From assembly GCF_000378045.1 (NCBI RefSeq), contig NZ_KB899105.1:1-64000 (forward strand): a stretch of DNA of 64,000 nt, in the 5' to 3' direction. This stretch comes from Marinobacterium rhizophilum DSM 18822 (GTDB taxonomy: Bacteria; Pseudomonadota; Gammaproteobacteria; Pseudomonadales; Balneatricaceae). Made by a program: the position numbers and the translations under genes. Positions within the stretch are counted from its first letter, which is position 1, and every line of letters starts with the position of its first letter. The notes under the pieces are model-generated. The model worked only from the letters and a program-made list of their open reading frames with translations, ran no database searches and was not told the DNA's origin. Below, one piece after another: positions 54,929 through 63,374 of the stretch.

Positions 54929-56236
54929 ATGACTTCTGCACGCAAGGCTTACCGCGCATCCATTCTCCACAGCATCGGCGATCCGGCCGAAGTGGGCATC
55001 GAGGCGTCTTATGAATACTTTGAAGACGGCCTGCTGATCGTCAGCAATGGTCAGATCGAGGCCCTGGGCGAGGCGAAGACACTGCTCGCCACATTGCCGG
55101 CGGGCACCGAAGTCGTCGAATACGCCAACGGCCTGCTGATGCCGGGCTTTATCGACACCCACATCCACTACCCGCAAACCGGCATGATCGCCTCCTACGG
55201 CGAGCAGCTGCTGGACTGGCTCAACAACTACACTTTCCCGGCCGAGCGCGAGTTTGAAAACCCCGCACATGCCGCTGAAGTGGCCGATGTCTTCATTCGC
55301 GAACTGCTGCGCAACGGCACCACCAGCGCCCTGGTGTTCGGCACCGTGCACAAGGCGTCGGTCGATGCCTTCTTCAACGCCGCCGAGCAACGCAACCTGC
55401 GCATGATTGGCGGCAAGGTGCTGATGGACCGCAATGCACCCGATTACCTGACGGATACCGCCGAATCCGGCTACCGCGACAGCCGCGAGCTGATCGAGCG
55501 CTGGCACGGCAAGGGGCGCCTGCACTATGCCGTGACCCCGCGCTTCGCACCGACCAGCACCGACGAACAGCTCGCGGCCGCTGGACAGCTGCTGCAGGAA
55601 TACGAAGGCCTTTACATGCACACCCACCTGTCAGAAAACCGCGACGAGGTGGAATGGGTCAAGTCGCTGTTCCCGCAGTGCAGCGGCTACCTTGACGTCT
55701 ACGACCATTTCAACCTGCTGAGCGAGCGTTCGGTGTTTGCCCACGGCATTCACCTGTGTGACGACGAGTGCAAACGCCTGTCGGCAACAGGTTCAGCAAT
55801 CGCCTTTTGCCCAACATCCAACCTGTTCCTGGGCAGCGGCCTGTTTAACCTGCCCAAGATGGAACAGCACGGCGTCAATGTCGGGCTGGGCACCGATGTC
55901 GGCGCCGGCACCAGTTTCTCGATCCTGCAAACGCTGAACGAAGCCTACAAGGTCATGCAGTTGCAGGGCGCCAAGCTGAGCCCGTTCAAGTCACTCTACC
56001 TGGCGACGCTGGGCGGCGCCCGCGCCTTGCGCCTGGATGACCGCATCGGCAGCTTTGCCGCGGGCAACGAGGCCGACTTCGTCGTACTCGATTACCACTG
56101 CACACCGCTGATGCAATACCGTATGCAGCAGGCGCGCAGCCTGGACGAAAGACTGTTTGTGCTGATGACCCTGGGCGACGACCGGGCCGTGCGCGCAACC
56201 TTCGCAGCCGGCCAGTGCGTGCACCAACGCGATTGA
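54929..56236 (+). CDS. guaD: Guanine deaminase
   Basis: Zinc amidohydrolase of 435 residues that converts guanine to xanthine, the substrate of XdhAB. Metal ligands are His78 and His80 in G-F-I-D-T-H-I-H-Y-P-Q, His in M-H-T-H-L-S-E-N, His in F-A-H-G-I-H and Asp in G-L-G-T-D-V-G-A-G. The R-F-A-P-T-S motif is the purine-binding loop of the family. It follows xdhC by 49 bp and probably shares its transcript. Confidence 0.95.
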   Translation: MTSARKAYRASILHSIGDPAEVGIEASYEYFEDGLLIVSNGQIEALGEAKTLLATLPAGTEVVEYANGLLMPGFIDTHIHYPQTGMIASYGEQLLDWLNNYTFPAEREFENPAHAAEVADVFIRELLRNGTTSALVFGTVHKASVDAFFNAAEQRNLRMIGGKVLMDRNAPDYLTDTAESGYRDSRELIERWHGKGRLHYAVTPRFAPTSTDEQLAAAGQLLQEYEGLYMHTHLSENRDEVEWVKSLFPQCSGYLDVYDHFNLLSERSVFAHGIHLCDDECKRLSATGSAIAFCPTSNLFLGSGLFNLPKMEQHGVNVGLGTDVGAGTSFSILQTLNEAYKVMQLQGAKLSPFKSLYLATLGGARALRLDDRIGSFAAGNEADFVVLDYHCTPLMQYRMQQARSLDERLFVLMTLGDDRAVRATFAAGQCVHQRD

Positions 56237-56276
56237 TCCCGAGCCCTGAAGGCGCCGATACGATGATGGCACTCAC

Positions 56277-56313
56277 ACAAAAAAGCCCCCTGCCTTGCGG
56301 CGAGGGGGCTTCG
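56277..56313 (-). terminator. Terminator of the GntR regulator gene
   Basis: On the minus strand, GCCCCCT...AGGGGGC form a seven-bp stem around CGCCGCAAGGC, followed by TTTTTTGTG. The stem lies 22-50 bp past the regulator's stop. It may also end guaD transcription arriving from the left, although the T run favours the minus strand. Confidence 0.8.
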
Positions 56314-56334
56314 AAAAGCAGATGGGCAAGGGGC

Positions 56335-57087
56335 TTAACTGGCGCCCTTCTTGCGATCCCTGATCAGGTGCGAGAACACCGCATGCAGGTCACCGGACGC
56401 GCCGTCATCCTGCAGGTTCAGCTTGTGATCAATATGATCCAGGTGATGCATCATCAGCTCTACCGCGCGGGCCTTGTCGCGCTGTTCAATGGCCTTGATC
56501 AGCTGGTTGTGTTCGTCGTAGGAACAATGCGAGCGATTACCGGTTTCATAGCGGGCAATGATCAGCGAGGTCTGGGAAACCAGACTGCGCTGGAAATTCA
56601 GCAGCGGTGCATTGTTGGCCATCAGCGCCAACTGCAGATGAAACTCACCCGACAGGCGAATGCCGGAACCGCGGTCACCCTTGTCGAAACAGGCCTGCTC
56701 TTCGCGCACCAGCCGTTTCATGTTGGCAATCTGTTCGCTGGTGGCATGATCAACCGCCAGCTCCGTAATCGCGCGCTCGACGATGCGCCGGGCAAAGGAA
56801 ATCTGCCGTGCTTCCTCGAGGCTCGGCTCAGCCACCACGGCACCGCGATTGGGCCGCAACAGCACGACCTGCTCGTGGGCCAGACGCGACAGTGCGCGGC
56901 GAATGATGGTTCGGCTGACGCCAAAGATTTCACCCAGGGCTTCTTCGCTCAGTTTGGTGCCGGGCGCGAGGCGCTGCTCCAGGATGGCGTCGAATATATG
57001 CGCGTACACCATATCATCCTGAGTCCCGGTGCGGACCTCGCGCGGATTGCCGCTCTGGCCGATGATCTGCTGCAAACGATCGTTCAT
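56335..57087 (-). CDS. GntR-family (FCD domain) transcriptional regulator
   Basis: A 250-residue regulator with an N-terminal winged helix (L-S-E-E-A-L-G-E-I-F-G-V-S-R-T-I-I-R-R-A-L-S-R-L, about residues 33-56, then N-R-G-A-V-V) and an all-helical FCD ligand domain. FadR-subfamily proteins bind sites of the type TnGT-N-ACnA, which fits the TTGTATACAA palindromes around it. It lies between guaD and a purine permease, divergent from the latter. I infer that it represses the permease, puuE and uraH and that a purine breakdown product is the inducer. An ATG (57087) or a GTG (57099) may be the start. Confidence 0.85.
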   Translation of the reverse strand: MNDRLQQIIGQSGNPREVRTGTQDDMVYAHIFDAILEQRLAPGTKLSEEALGEIFGVSRTIIRRALSRLAHEQVVLLRPNRGAVVAEPSLEEARQISFARRIVERAITELAVDHATSEQIANMKRLVREEQACFDKGDRGSGIRLSGEFHLQLALMANNAPLLNFQRSLVSQTSLIIARYETGNRSHCSYDEHNQLIKAIEQRDKARAVELMMHHLDHIDHKLNLQDDGASGDLHAVFSHLIRDRKKGAS

Positions 57088-57152
57088 AAGTGTGTCCACG
57101 TTTTACTGCCTGGTACCTCGACACGGCGGCCACTGCGGGCATCATCGCGACG

Positions 57153-57216
57153 AAGTACACAAAGGAATTATTTGAGTGCCCAGAATAGTACACAGGAACC
57201 AGACAATTGTACACGC
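57153..57216. promoter_or_regulatory. Three imperfect GntR operators upstream of gntR
   Basis: AAGTACACAA (57153-57162), TAGTACACAG (57186-57195) and TTGTACACGC (57207-57216) each resemble one arm and the centre of TTGTATACAA. They lie 66-129 bp ahead of the regulator start, suggesting autoregulation. Confidence 0.5.
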
Positions 57217-57420
57217 AATACGGGAACAATAGCCCCGTCAGAACCCCGACTGTTGGCGTGCCGCACAGACGCCCGGAGACAGCACCGGCATTTTTTGATC
57301 ATCGGCCCCGAACCGTTTTGGAAAACAAAAAGACGAGACAAGACGGCCTCTTCAATCCATTTTCACGCGTTTACAACTTCATTTTGGAATTTACCCATTG
57401 ACCGGAGAGCTCACTAACCA
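57217..57420. other. Remaining gntR-permease divergent spacer
   Basis: About 200 bp with no gene-like frame. It probably contains the gntR promoter, but no clear hexamer pair stands out. Confidence 0.35.
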
Positions 57421-57448
57421 TTGATATTTTTGTATACAATCTTAAAAT
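57421..57448 (+). promoter_or_regulatory. Permease promoter with TTGTATACAA operator in the spacer
   Basis: TTGATA (57421-57426), a 16-bp spacer and TAAAAT (57443-57448). The perfect palindrome TTGTATACAA (57430-57439) fills the spacer, so binding there would block RNA polymerase. It is the clearest copy of the proposed GntR operator. Confidence 0.75.
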
Positions 57449-57568
57449 ACACCTGACTGCAGTTTCAGTCTGGTATTGCAATGCAGGGATAGCCAGTCCA
57501 CTACAACGTCGAGCACGGCCCAAGGCCGAGCGCGTTCAATACCATAAAAGAAATGAGGAGCACGCGTC

Positions 57569-58921
57569 GTGGCGAGCATTGAACAAGAACAACATGCCGC
57601 TCATTCCCTGAATGAGCCACAGACCGCTGGATTTCTTGATCGCTTTTTCAAGCTGAGCGAACACAAAACCAACGTCCGCACTGAAGTGGTCGCAGGCCTG
57701 ACAACCTTTGTCACCATGGCCTACATCATCTTCGTCAACCCCAACATCATGGCCGACGCTGGCGTCGACCATGGCGCCGCCTTTGTCGCCACCTGCATTG
57801 GTGCAGCGCTGGCCTGCTTCCTGATGGGCCTCTATGCCAACTGGCCGGTCGGCCTGGCTCCCGGCATGGGACTGAACGCCTTTTTCACCTATACCGTCGT
57901 CGGCGAAATGGGCTATGACTGGCAGATCGCGCTCGGCGCTGTCTTCCTGTCCGGTGTGATATTCGTGATCCTGAGTTTCTGGAAGATTCGCGAGTGGCTA
58001 CTGAACAGCATTCCGATGAGTCTGCGCTTCGCCATGGGCGCCGGCGTCGGCCTGTTCCTCGGCCTGATCGGCCTCAAGACCGCCGGCATTGTGGTCGACA
58101 GCCCGGCGACACTGCTGACCCTGGGCTCCTTCACAGAGCCCTCGGCCCTGCTCGCCGCACTCTGCTTCCTGTTGATCGCCGTGCTGTCGCACCACCGCGT
58201 GTTTGGCGGCGTGCTGATCAGCATTCTGGCCGTGACCGCCATCGGCTGGGCGATGGGGCTGGTTGAGTACCACGGCATCGTCTCCATGCCCCCGAGCCTG
58301 GCACCAACCTTCCTGGCCATGGACATAGCCGGCGCCTTTGACGTCGCGATGATAAGCGTCATCCTCGCCTTCCTGTTCGTCAACATGTTCGATACCGCCG
58401 GCACACTGATGGCGGTCGCACACCGCGCCAACCTGATTCGCGAAGACGGTTATATCGAGAACATGAGCAAGGCGCTGAAAGCAGACAGCAGTTCCAGCGT
58501 CATCGGCGCCCTGGTCGGCTGCCCGCCGGTCACCAGCTATGTCGAGAGTGCCTCCGGCATCGCGGCCGGCGGCCGCACCGGACTGACAGCAGTGGTTTGC
58601 GGCCTTCTCTTTGCCGCCGCCGTATTCCTGGCCCCGCTGGCCGGCATGATTCCGGCCTACGCCACCGCCGGTGCGCTCATCTATGTGGCGATGCTGATGA
58701 TGGGCGGAATGCAAAGCATCAACTGGAAGGATCAGACCGATATGATCCCGGCCGTCGTCACCGTGGTGATGATGCCGCTGACCTTTTCGATCGCCAATGG
58801 TATCGCCATGGGCTTTATCACCTACGCGGTCCTGAAGCTGCTAACCGGCAACGCCAACAAGGTCTCGCCCGCCATGTATGTGCTCTGCGCCATTTTCGTG
58901 GCCAAGTTCATCTTCCTGTAA
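57569..58921 (+). CDS. NCS2-family purine permease (AzgA-type)
   Basis: A 450-residue transporter with about twelve to fourteen helices of the AzgA/GhxP branch, which imports guanine, hypoxanthine or adenine by proton symport. Diagnostic segments are G-L-T-T-F-V-T-M-A-Y-I-I-F-V-N-P, G-L-A-P-G-M-G-L-N-A-F-F and G-C-P-P-V-T-S-Y-V-E-S-A-S-G-I-A-A-G-G-R-T-G. The start is a GTG at 57569 with GAGGAG upstream. The neighbours (guanine deaminase, xanthine dehydrogenase) suggest guanine/hypoxanthine as substrate. Confidence 0.92.
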   Translation: MASIEQEQHAAHSLNEPQTAGFLDRFFKLSEHKTNVRTEVVAGLTTFVTMAYIIFVNPNIMADAGVDHGAAFVATCIGAALACFLMGLYANWPVGLAPGMGLNAFFTYTVVGEMGYDWQIALGAVFLSGVIFVILSFWKIREWLLNSIPMSLRFAMGAGVGLFLGLIGLKTAGIVVDSPATLLTLGSFTEPSALLAALCFLLIAVLSHHRVFGGVLISILAVTAIGWAMGLVEYHGIVSMPPSLAPTFLAMDIAGAFDVAMISVILAFLFVNMFDTAGTLMAVAHRANLIREDGYIENMSKALKADSSSSVIGALVGCPPVTSYVESASGIAAGGRTGLTAVVCGLLFAAAVFLAPLAGMIPAYATAGALIYVAMLMMGGMQSINWKDQTDMIPAVVTVVMMPLTFSIANGIAMGFITYAVLKLLTGNANKVSPAMYVLCAIFVAKFIFL

Positions 58922-59028
58922 CGGCGACTCAAGGCATCTTTGCCTGATCAACCCGCCGGCACAACCGGCGGCACCTGGCAGAGACGCCCTAACCCGGCCA
59001 GACACTGTACCCCTTCAGCGTCTGGCAC

Positions 59029-59066
59029 ACCCGCAGCGGCCTTTCCAGGCCACTGCGGGTCTTTTT
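59029..59066 (+). terminator. Terminator after the purine permease
   Basis: ACCCGCAG-C-GGCC, loop TTTCCA, GGCC-A-CTGCGGGT, then CTTTTTG. It lies just upstream of the LysE-family gene, which must therefore have its own promoter or depend on readthrough. Confidence 0.88.
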
Positions 59067-59082
59067 GCGTGAGGAGCAACGC

Positions 59083-59706
59083 ATGCTGCTGGAAACCTGG
59101 CTACTTTATACCGCGTCGATATTTGTGGTGATTCTGATTCCCGGCCCGCTGTCACTACTGATGGTCAGCAACAGCCTGAATTACGGCATCCTGCGCACCA
59201 CGCCTGCGTTTCTGGGTGGCGTCAGCGCCTCGGTAATGCTGCTCAGCGCCTCGGCCATGGGTTTGGGCGCACTGCTGATGGCATCGGAACAGCTGTTCAG
59301 CGCGCTGAAGATCGCAGGCGCTCTGTACCTGTTTTATCTGGCCTGGCGCAGCTGGCGTGAAGCCAGCCAGCTGAATGCCAGTGCCCTGGCAGAGAAACAG
59401 CAGATACCGGGCTTCAACGCCATGTTCTGGCAGGCTTTCGGTTTGGGCGCCAGCAACCCCAAGGACATCCTGTTTTTTGCCGCCCTGCTGCCTCAGTTCA
59501 TCAGTGCCCAGAGCCCTCTGCTGTCCCAACTGCTCATCATGATTGTCACCTGGGCCTGTGCCGACCTGATCTGCAAACTGGGTTACGGACTTTGCGCCCG
59601 CGGTGCGGCAAGGTTCATGACCACGGCATCGAGCCGCGCCTGGTTCAGCCGCTTCACCGCCGGCATCTTCGCCAGCGCCGGCTCCGCAGCACTGCTGAGC
59701 CGATAA
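59083..59706 (+). CDS. LysE/RhtB-family exporter
   Basis: A 207-residue membrane protein with six predicted helices and the RhtB-type N-terminus (I-P-G-P-L-S-L-L-M-V-S-N-S-L-N-Y-G). The conserved G-A-L-Y-L-F-Y-L-A-W-R-S-W and A-S-N-P-K-D-I-L-F-F-A-A motifs are clear. Members export amino acids or related small molecules; the substrate here is unknown. The ATG at 59083 has GAGGAG upstream. A strong terminator separates it from the permease. Confidence 0.88.
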   Translation: MLLETWLLYTASIFVVILIPGPLSLLMVSNSLNYGILRTTPAFLGGVSASVMLLSASAMGLGALLMASEQLFSALKIAGALYLFYLAWRSWREASQLNASALAEKQQIPGFNAMFWQAFGLGASNPKDILFFAALLPQFISAQSPLLSQLLIMIVTWACADLICKLGYGLCARGAARFMTTASSRAWFSRFTAGIFASAGSAALLSR

Positions 59707-59774
59707 TTCGCCCGCGCAGCGGGCGCCCACGAACCTTTCTAACACCGCAGGCGCTCGCTCTGCGAGCGAATGAC

Positions 59775-59921
59775 CGCCAGGGAAGGTGGGAATCCTGCAA
59801 ACGCAGGAGCAGTTTTCAGGAGACGCCAGGGAAGGTGGGAATCCTGCAAACGCAGGAGCAGTTTTCAGGAGACGCCAGGAAGGGTGGGAATCCTGCAAAC
59901 GCAGGAGCGGTTTTCAGGAGA
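59775..59921. repeat. Three tandem 49-bp repeats, each with a perfect hairpin
   Basis: Units begin at 59775, 59824 and 59873 (period 49) and differ by only a few bases. Each contains TCCTGC-AAAC-GCAGGA, a perfect 6-bp stem with a 4-nt loop, then GTTTTCAGGAG. A partial fourth unit follows to about 59932. They lie past the LysE stop and before the uraH terminator, in otherwise non-coding DNA (59707-60038). The purpose is unknown; the short frames through them are not credible genes. Confidence 0.9.
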
Positions 59922-59972
59922 CCTCCAGGGAGGCGCAAAAATATCGTTATTGCAGGCGCAGATAACGAGGAA

Positions 59973-60038
59973 GTACATCCATGTACAAGCCCTGCTCTTG
60001 CGCGTCCTTGCGCTCGCAGGATAAGTACATCCATGTAC
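59973..60038. repeat. Paired GTACATCCATGTAC palindromes
   Basis: The 14-bp palindrome GTACAT-CC-ATGTAC occurs at 59973-59986 and again at 60025-60038, 52 bp apart, flanking a GC-rich stretch. The right copy abuts the uraH terminator. It resembles dispersed intergenic palindromes of marine Gammaproteobacteria, but I cannot confirm a family. Confidence 0.7.
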
Positions 60039-60075
60039 AAAAAAACCCGCAGGGCCGAGGCCGCTGCGGGTTTTT
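60039..60075 (-). terminator. Terminator of uraH, possibly bidirectional
   Basis: AAAAAACCCGCAG, GGCC/GGCC inner stem, CTGCGGGTTTTT; the stem has A and T runs on both sides. It lies about 25 bp past the uraH stop. Confidence 0.88.
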
Positions 60076-60100
60076 GTGCCACCGGGAAAACTGTGGCGGA

Positions 60101-60454
60101 TCAGCTGCCGCGGTAGGTCGAGTAGCTGTACGGTGAAATCAGCAAGGGGACATGGTAATGATCGTCTTCAGCCGAAATGCCGAAGCGCAGTACGACCTGG
60201 TCAAGGAAAGCGGGTTCGGGCAGTTCCACGCCCAACGCACGGTAGTAATCCCCGGCATGAAACAGCAATTCATAGACACCGGCAACAAAAGCATCGCCTT
60301 CGAGCACAGGGCTGTCGCAGCGCCCGTCATCGTTGGTTACCGTCGTCAGAATCAGCTCGCGCTCCTGGCCCGTGATACGGTAGAGATCAATCCGGATTTC
60401 ATTTCCCGGGCGGCCGTGGGCCGCATCCAGTACGTGCGTGGTCAAGTATCCCAT
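60101..60454 (-). CDS. uraH: 5-hydroxyisourate hydrolase
   Basis: Transthyretin-related protein of 117 residues that hydrolyses 5-hydroxyisourate to OHCU after urate oxidation. The catalytic signature is present: T-T-H-V-L-D at the N-terminus, the conserved Arg in R-I-D-L-Y, H-Y-H-V-P-L-L-I-S-P and the invariant C-terminal Y-R-G-S. There is no signal peptide. It is divergent from puuE and shares with it a region containing GntR-type operators. Confidence 0.95.
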   Translation of the reverse strand: MGYLTTHVLDAAHGRPGNEIRIDLYRITGQERELILTTVTNDDGRCDSPVLEGDAFVAGVYELLFHAGDYYRALGVELPEPAFLDQVVLRFGISAEDDHYHVPLLISPYSYSTYRGS

Positions 60455-60585
60455 CAGTTCAAGAGGCCTCCTGCAACGGCCACCAGATGACTGGTGCCAT
60501 GCCGCTCTGCCTCTCCTCCTCTTCGATCAAGTCTGCTGGTGTTACACCTGTGCCGCGTCGGCTGCGACAAAGGCAGTTTCAGCAA

Positions 60586-60619
60586 CAATATACACAGTTT
60601 TTAATTTTTTTGTACACAA
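60586..60619 (-). promoter_or_regulatory. uraH promoter region with GntR-type operators
   Basis: On the minus strand, TTGTGTACAA (60610-60619, one mismatch within the palindrome) is followed by TGTG-TATATT, an extended -10 that itself resembles the operator (around 60586-60597). This suggests repression by the same regulator that acts on the permease. Confidence 0.6.
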
Positions 60620-60761
60620 AACTGGCGCCAATTTGCTATCTACCCCCATGAACAGCACCTCAAGACCACCACCCCCGCAGCCAGCGCGCCTGAGCGGAGA
60701 AACAAAGCTGCTTCTGCGGCAGTACGATGCTCATGAAACACACAAACAAATGGCAAATTTA
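60620..60761. other. Central part of the uraH-puuE divergent gap
   Basis: No credible gene. Short frames occur but lack protein-like character. Together with the two operator/promoter sites either side it fills the 419-bp divergent gap. Confidence 0.35.
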
Positions 60762-60791
60762 TTTACAATGAGTAATATTTTTTGTATACAA
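60762..60791 (+). promoter_or_regulatory. puuE promoter overlapping a TTGTATACAA operator
   Basis: TTTACA (60762-60767), a 17-bp spacer and TATACA (60785-60790). The perfect palindrome TTGTATACAA (60782-60791) covers the -10, so the bound regulator would repress puuE and the genes after it. Confidence 0.72.
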
Positions 60792-60873
60792 TAAAACACA
60801 TCAATGCTTCCACTTGGAAAACTGGAAGCTGAACATGAAGCCCTACACCGGAATCGAGATAAGGAGTCGCCCT

Positions 60874-61797
60874 GTGAGCAATGATTACCCACGCGACCTG
60901 ATTGGCTATGGGGCCAATCCCCCGCACCCCCACTGGCCGGGCGACGCACGCATCGCAATCTCTTTCGTCCTCAACTATGAAGAAGGCGGCGAGCGCAGCA
61001 TCCTGCATGGCGACAAGGAGTCCGAAGCCTTCCTGTCGGAGATGGTGGCAGCCCAGCCGCTGCAGGGCGAACGCAACATGAGCATGGAGTCGTTGTACGA
61101 ATATGGCAGCCGTGTTGGCGTTTGGCGCCTGTTGCGCCTGTTCAAGAAACACGATATCCCGCTGACAATCTTTGCCGTTGCCATGGCCGCCGAGCGCCAT
61201 CCCGAGGTGATTCAGGCCATGCACGCCGCCGGTCACGAAATCTGCAGCCACGGCTACCGCTGGATCGACTACCAGTACATGGATGAGTCCGAAGAGCGCG
61301 ATCACATGCAACGCGCCATCGACATTCTGACCCGGATCACCGGCGAACGCCCGCTGGGCTGGTACACCGGCCGCACCGGTCCAAACACCCGTAACCTGGT
61401 GATGCAGGAAGGCGGCTTCCTTTACGACTCCGATACGTACGACGACGACCTGCCCTACTGGACCGACAACAATGGCAAGGGCCACCTGGTTATCCCCTAC
61501 ACTCTGGATACCAATGACATGCGCTTTACCCAGGTGCAGGGCTTCAACTGTGGCGAGCAGTTCTATCAGTATCTGAAGGACGCCTTTGACGTGCTCTATG
61601 CGGAAGGCGCCGATGCGCCCAAAATGCTCTCCATCGGCATGCACTGCCGTTTGCTGGGCCGCCCGGCGCGCATGGCGGCACTGGAGAAGTTTATCAAGTA
61701 TGCCAGCAACCACGACAAGGTCTGGTTCACCCGCCGCGTTGATATCGCGCGTCACTGGCATGAAACCCACCCCTATGCGCCGGAGGGAAGCAAGTGA
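60874..61797 (+). CDS. puuE: Allantoinase PuuE (polysaccharide deacetylase-like)
   Basis: Cofactor-independent allantoinase of the polysaccharide deacetylase fold that hydrolyses allantoin to allantoate. The 307-residue protein contains Y-P-R-D-L-I-G-Y-G near the start, H-E-I-C-S-H-G-Y-R-W in the middle, G-W-Y-T-G-R-T-G-P-N-T-R and a C-terminal H-C-R-L-L-G-R-P-x-R. The GTG at 60874 with AAGGAG seven bases upstream is favoured because it gives the family N-terminus; an ATG at 60814 lies upstream. First gene of puuE-uraD-alc-allA. Confidence 0.94.
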   Translation: MSNDYPRDLIGYGANPPHPHWPGDARIAISFVLNYEEGGERSILHGDKESEAFLSEMVAAQPLQGERNMSMESLYEYGSRVGVWRLLRLFKKHDIPLTIFAVAMAAERHPEVIQAMHAAGHEICSHGYRWIDYQYMDESEERDHMQRAIDILTRITGERPLGWYTGRTGPNTRNLVMQEGGFLYDSDTYDDDLPYWTDNNGKGHLVIPYTLDTNDMRFTQVQGFNCGEQFYQYLKDAFDVLYAEGADAPKMLSIGMHCRLLGRPARMAALEKFIKYASNHDKVWFTRRVDIARHWHETHPYAPEGSK

Positions 61798-62321
61798 CCC
61801 AGTTCCAGACCTGCACGCCCAGCGCCCTGGGCCGCGATGCCTTTATCGAAATGTTCGGCGACATTTACGAACACTCGGCCTGGGTTGCCGAACAGGCGTT
61901 CGATCAGGCACAGGCCGCCGGTAACCCATCTGCGCTCGACAATGTCGAAGCGCTGCACGCACTGATGGCCGCACAGCTCATGCAGGCCCCGCATGAGGCC
62001 CAGCTGGCGCTGATCAATGCTCACCCGGATCTCGCCGGCAAGGCCGCCGTGCGCGGCGAGCTGACTGCCGCCTCCACCTCCGAGCAGGCCGGCGCCGGCA
62101 TCAGCGAATGCAACGCCGAGGAGTTCCAGCGCTTTACCGAGCTCAATGCGGCCTACAAGGACAAGTTCAGGTTCCCGTTTATCATGGCGGTCAAAGGCAG
62201 TAACCGGCACCAGATTCTGGCCGCGTTCGAGGAACGCATCCATAACAGCCCCGAACAGGAGTTCGCGCGGGCACTGGCCGAAATCAACAATATTGCGCTG
62301 TTTCGGTTACAGACCCTTTAA
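61794..62321 (+). CDS. uraD: OHCU decarboxylase UraD
   Basis: Decarboxylates 2-oxo-4-hydroxy-4-carboxy-5-ureidoimidazoline to S-allantoin. The 175-residue helical protein has the catalytic His77 in I-N-A-H-P-D-L-A-G-K and the F-P-F-I-M-A-V-K-G and E-F-x-R-A-L-x-E-I motifs. The GTG start overlaps the puuE stop by 4 bp, so the two are coupled. It completes the route from 5-hydroxyisourate with uraH. Confidence 0.95.
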   Translation: MTQFQTCTPSALGRDAFIEMFGDIYEHSAWVAEQAFDQAQAAGNPSALDNVEALHALMAAQLMQAPHEAQLALINAHPDLAGKAAVRGELTAASTSEQAGAGISECNAEEFQRFTELNAAYKDKFRFPFIMAVKGSNRHQILAAFEERIHNSPEQEFARALAEINNIALFRLQTL

Positions 62322-62366
62322 GGGCTGATCCGTCACGGGCAACATATACAAAGGAATAGAGAGACG

Positions 62367-63362
62367 ATGAGCACACAGAATTTCGACAAGTACATTAACC
62401 TGGCTGACGCTCGCCTGGGCACCAAAGCCGTTTCCGTCACCGACGACTGGTTTGCCGATGTTAATCGCCTGTTCCAGGCGGAACCGGCCGTCTGGAAAGA
62501 AGGCGTGTTCGATGACAACGGCAAATGGATGGATGGCTGGGAATCCCGCCGCAAGCGCTTTGAAGGCTACGACTCTGCAGTGATCCGCCTCGGCGTACCC
62601 GGCACCATCAAGGGTTTCGACATCGATACCAGCTACTTTACCGGCAACTTCCCGCCGTCGGCATCCATCGATGCCTGCTTCTGTGCCGAAGGCGATCCCA
62701 ACGAAGACACCCAGTGGGAAGAAATTCTTACCTCTGTCGAGCTGCAGGGCGACAGCCACCACCTGCACGCCATTAGCGATGACCGCGCCTGGACCCACCT
62801 GCGCTTTAACATCTATCCGGATGGCGGCGTGGCACGCCTGCGTGTCTACGGCGTACCGTACCGCGACTGGAGCGCGCAGAGCAGCGACGAACAAATCGAC
62901 CTGGCTGCCGCCCTTAACGGCGGTCGCGCCCTGGCCTGCAGCGACGAGCACTTCGGCCGCATGAGCAACATCCTCAACCCGGGCCGAGGCATCAACATGG
63001 GTGATGGCTGGGAAACCGCCCGTCGCCGTACGCCGGGCAACGACTGGGTCATCGTCGCGCTGGGCCACCCGGGTGAAATCGAGCGTATCGTCGTCGATAC
63101 GCTGCACTTCAAGGGTAACTACCCGGACAGCTGCTCCATCCAGGCAGCTTATGTAGAAGGCGGCACCGACTCCCAGATAGAGGCACGCAGCCTGTACTGG
63201 CGTGAACTGCTGCCATCCCAGAAACTGGAAATGCACCAGGAACACAGCTTCGAAGCCCAGATCAAGGATCTTGGCCCGGTTACCCATGTGCGCCTGAACA
63301 TTTTCCCTGATGGTGGTGTGAGCCGGCTACGCCTGCTCGGCCGCATAGCCAAGAAAGCCTGA
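62367..63362 (+). CDS. alc: Allantoicase
   Basis: Hydrolyses allantoate to ureidoglycolate and urea. The 331-residue protein consists of two homologous jelly-roll halves; each has a G-W-E-x-x-R-R motif ([11 protein letters not shown] near residue 55 and [11 protein letters not shown] near 212) and an H-x-R-x-N-I-x-P-D-G-G-V-x-R-L-R segment (near 133 and 310). It follows uraD by 45 bp and precedes allA by 12 bp. Confidence 0.96.
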   Translation: MSTQNFDKYINLADARLGTKAVSVTDDWFADVNRLFQAEPAVWKEGVFDDNGKWMDGWESRRKRFEGYDSAVIRLGVPGTIKGFDIDTSYFTGNFPPSASIDACFCAEGDPNEDTQWEEILTSVELQGDSHHLHAISDDRAWTHLRFNIYPDGGVARLRVYGVPYRDWSAQSSDEQIDLAAALNGGRALACSDEHFGRMSNILNPGRGINMGDGWETARRRTPGNDWVIVALGHPGEIERIVVDTLHFKGNYPDSCSIQAAYVEGGTDSQIEARSLYWRELLPSQKLEMHQEHSFEAQIKDLGPVTHVRLNIFPDGGVSRLRLLGRIAKKA

Positions 63363-63374
63363 GGCAACACCGCC

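Noticed and set aside
59775-59921. Possible CRISPR array
   Set aside because: The units are contiguous 49-bp tandem repeats with no variable spacers, and no cas genes are nearby.
59592-60116. 174-residue plus-strand frame through the 49-bp repeats
   Set aside because: Runs in another frame of the LysE-family gene and then translates the tandem repeats; no start site or domain supports it.
60763-61770. 335-residue minus-strand frame opposite puuE
   Set aside because: Antisense to a well-supported allantoinase; composition is that of a shadow frame.
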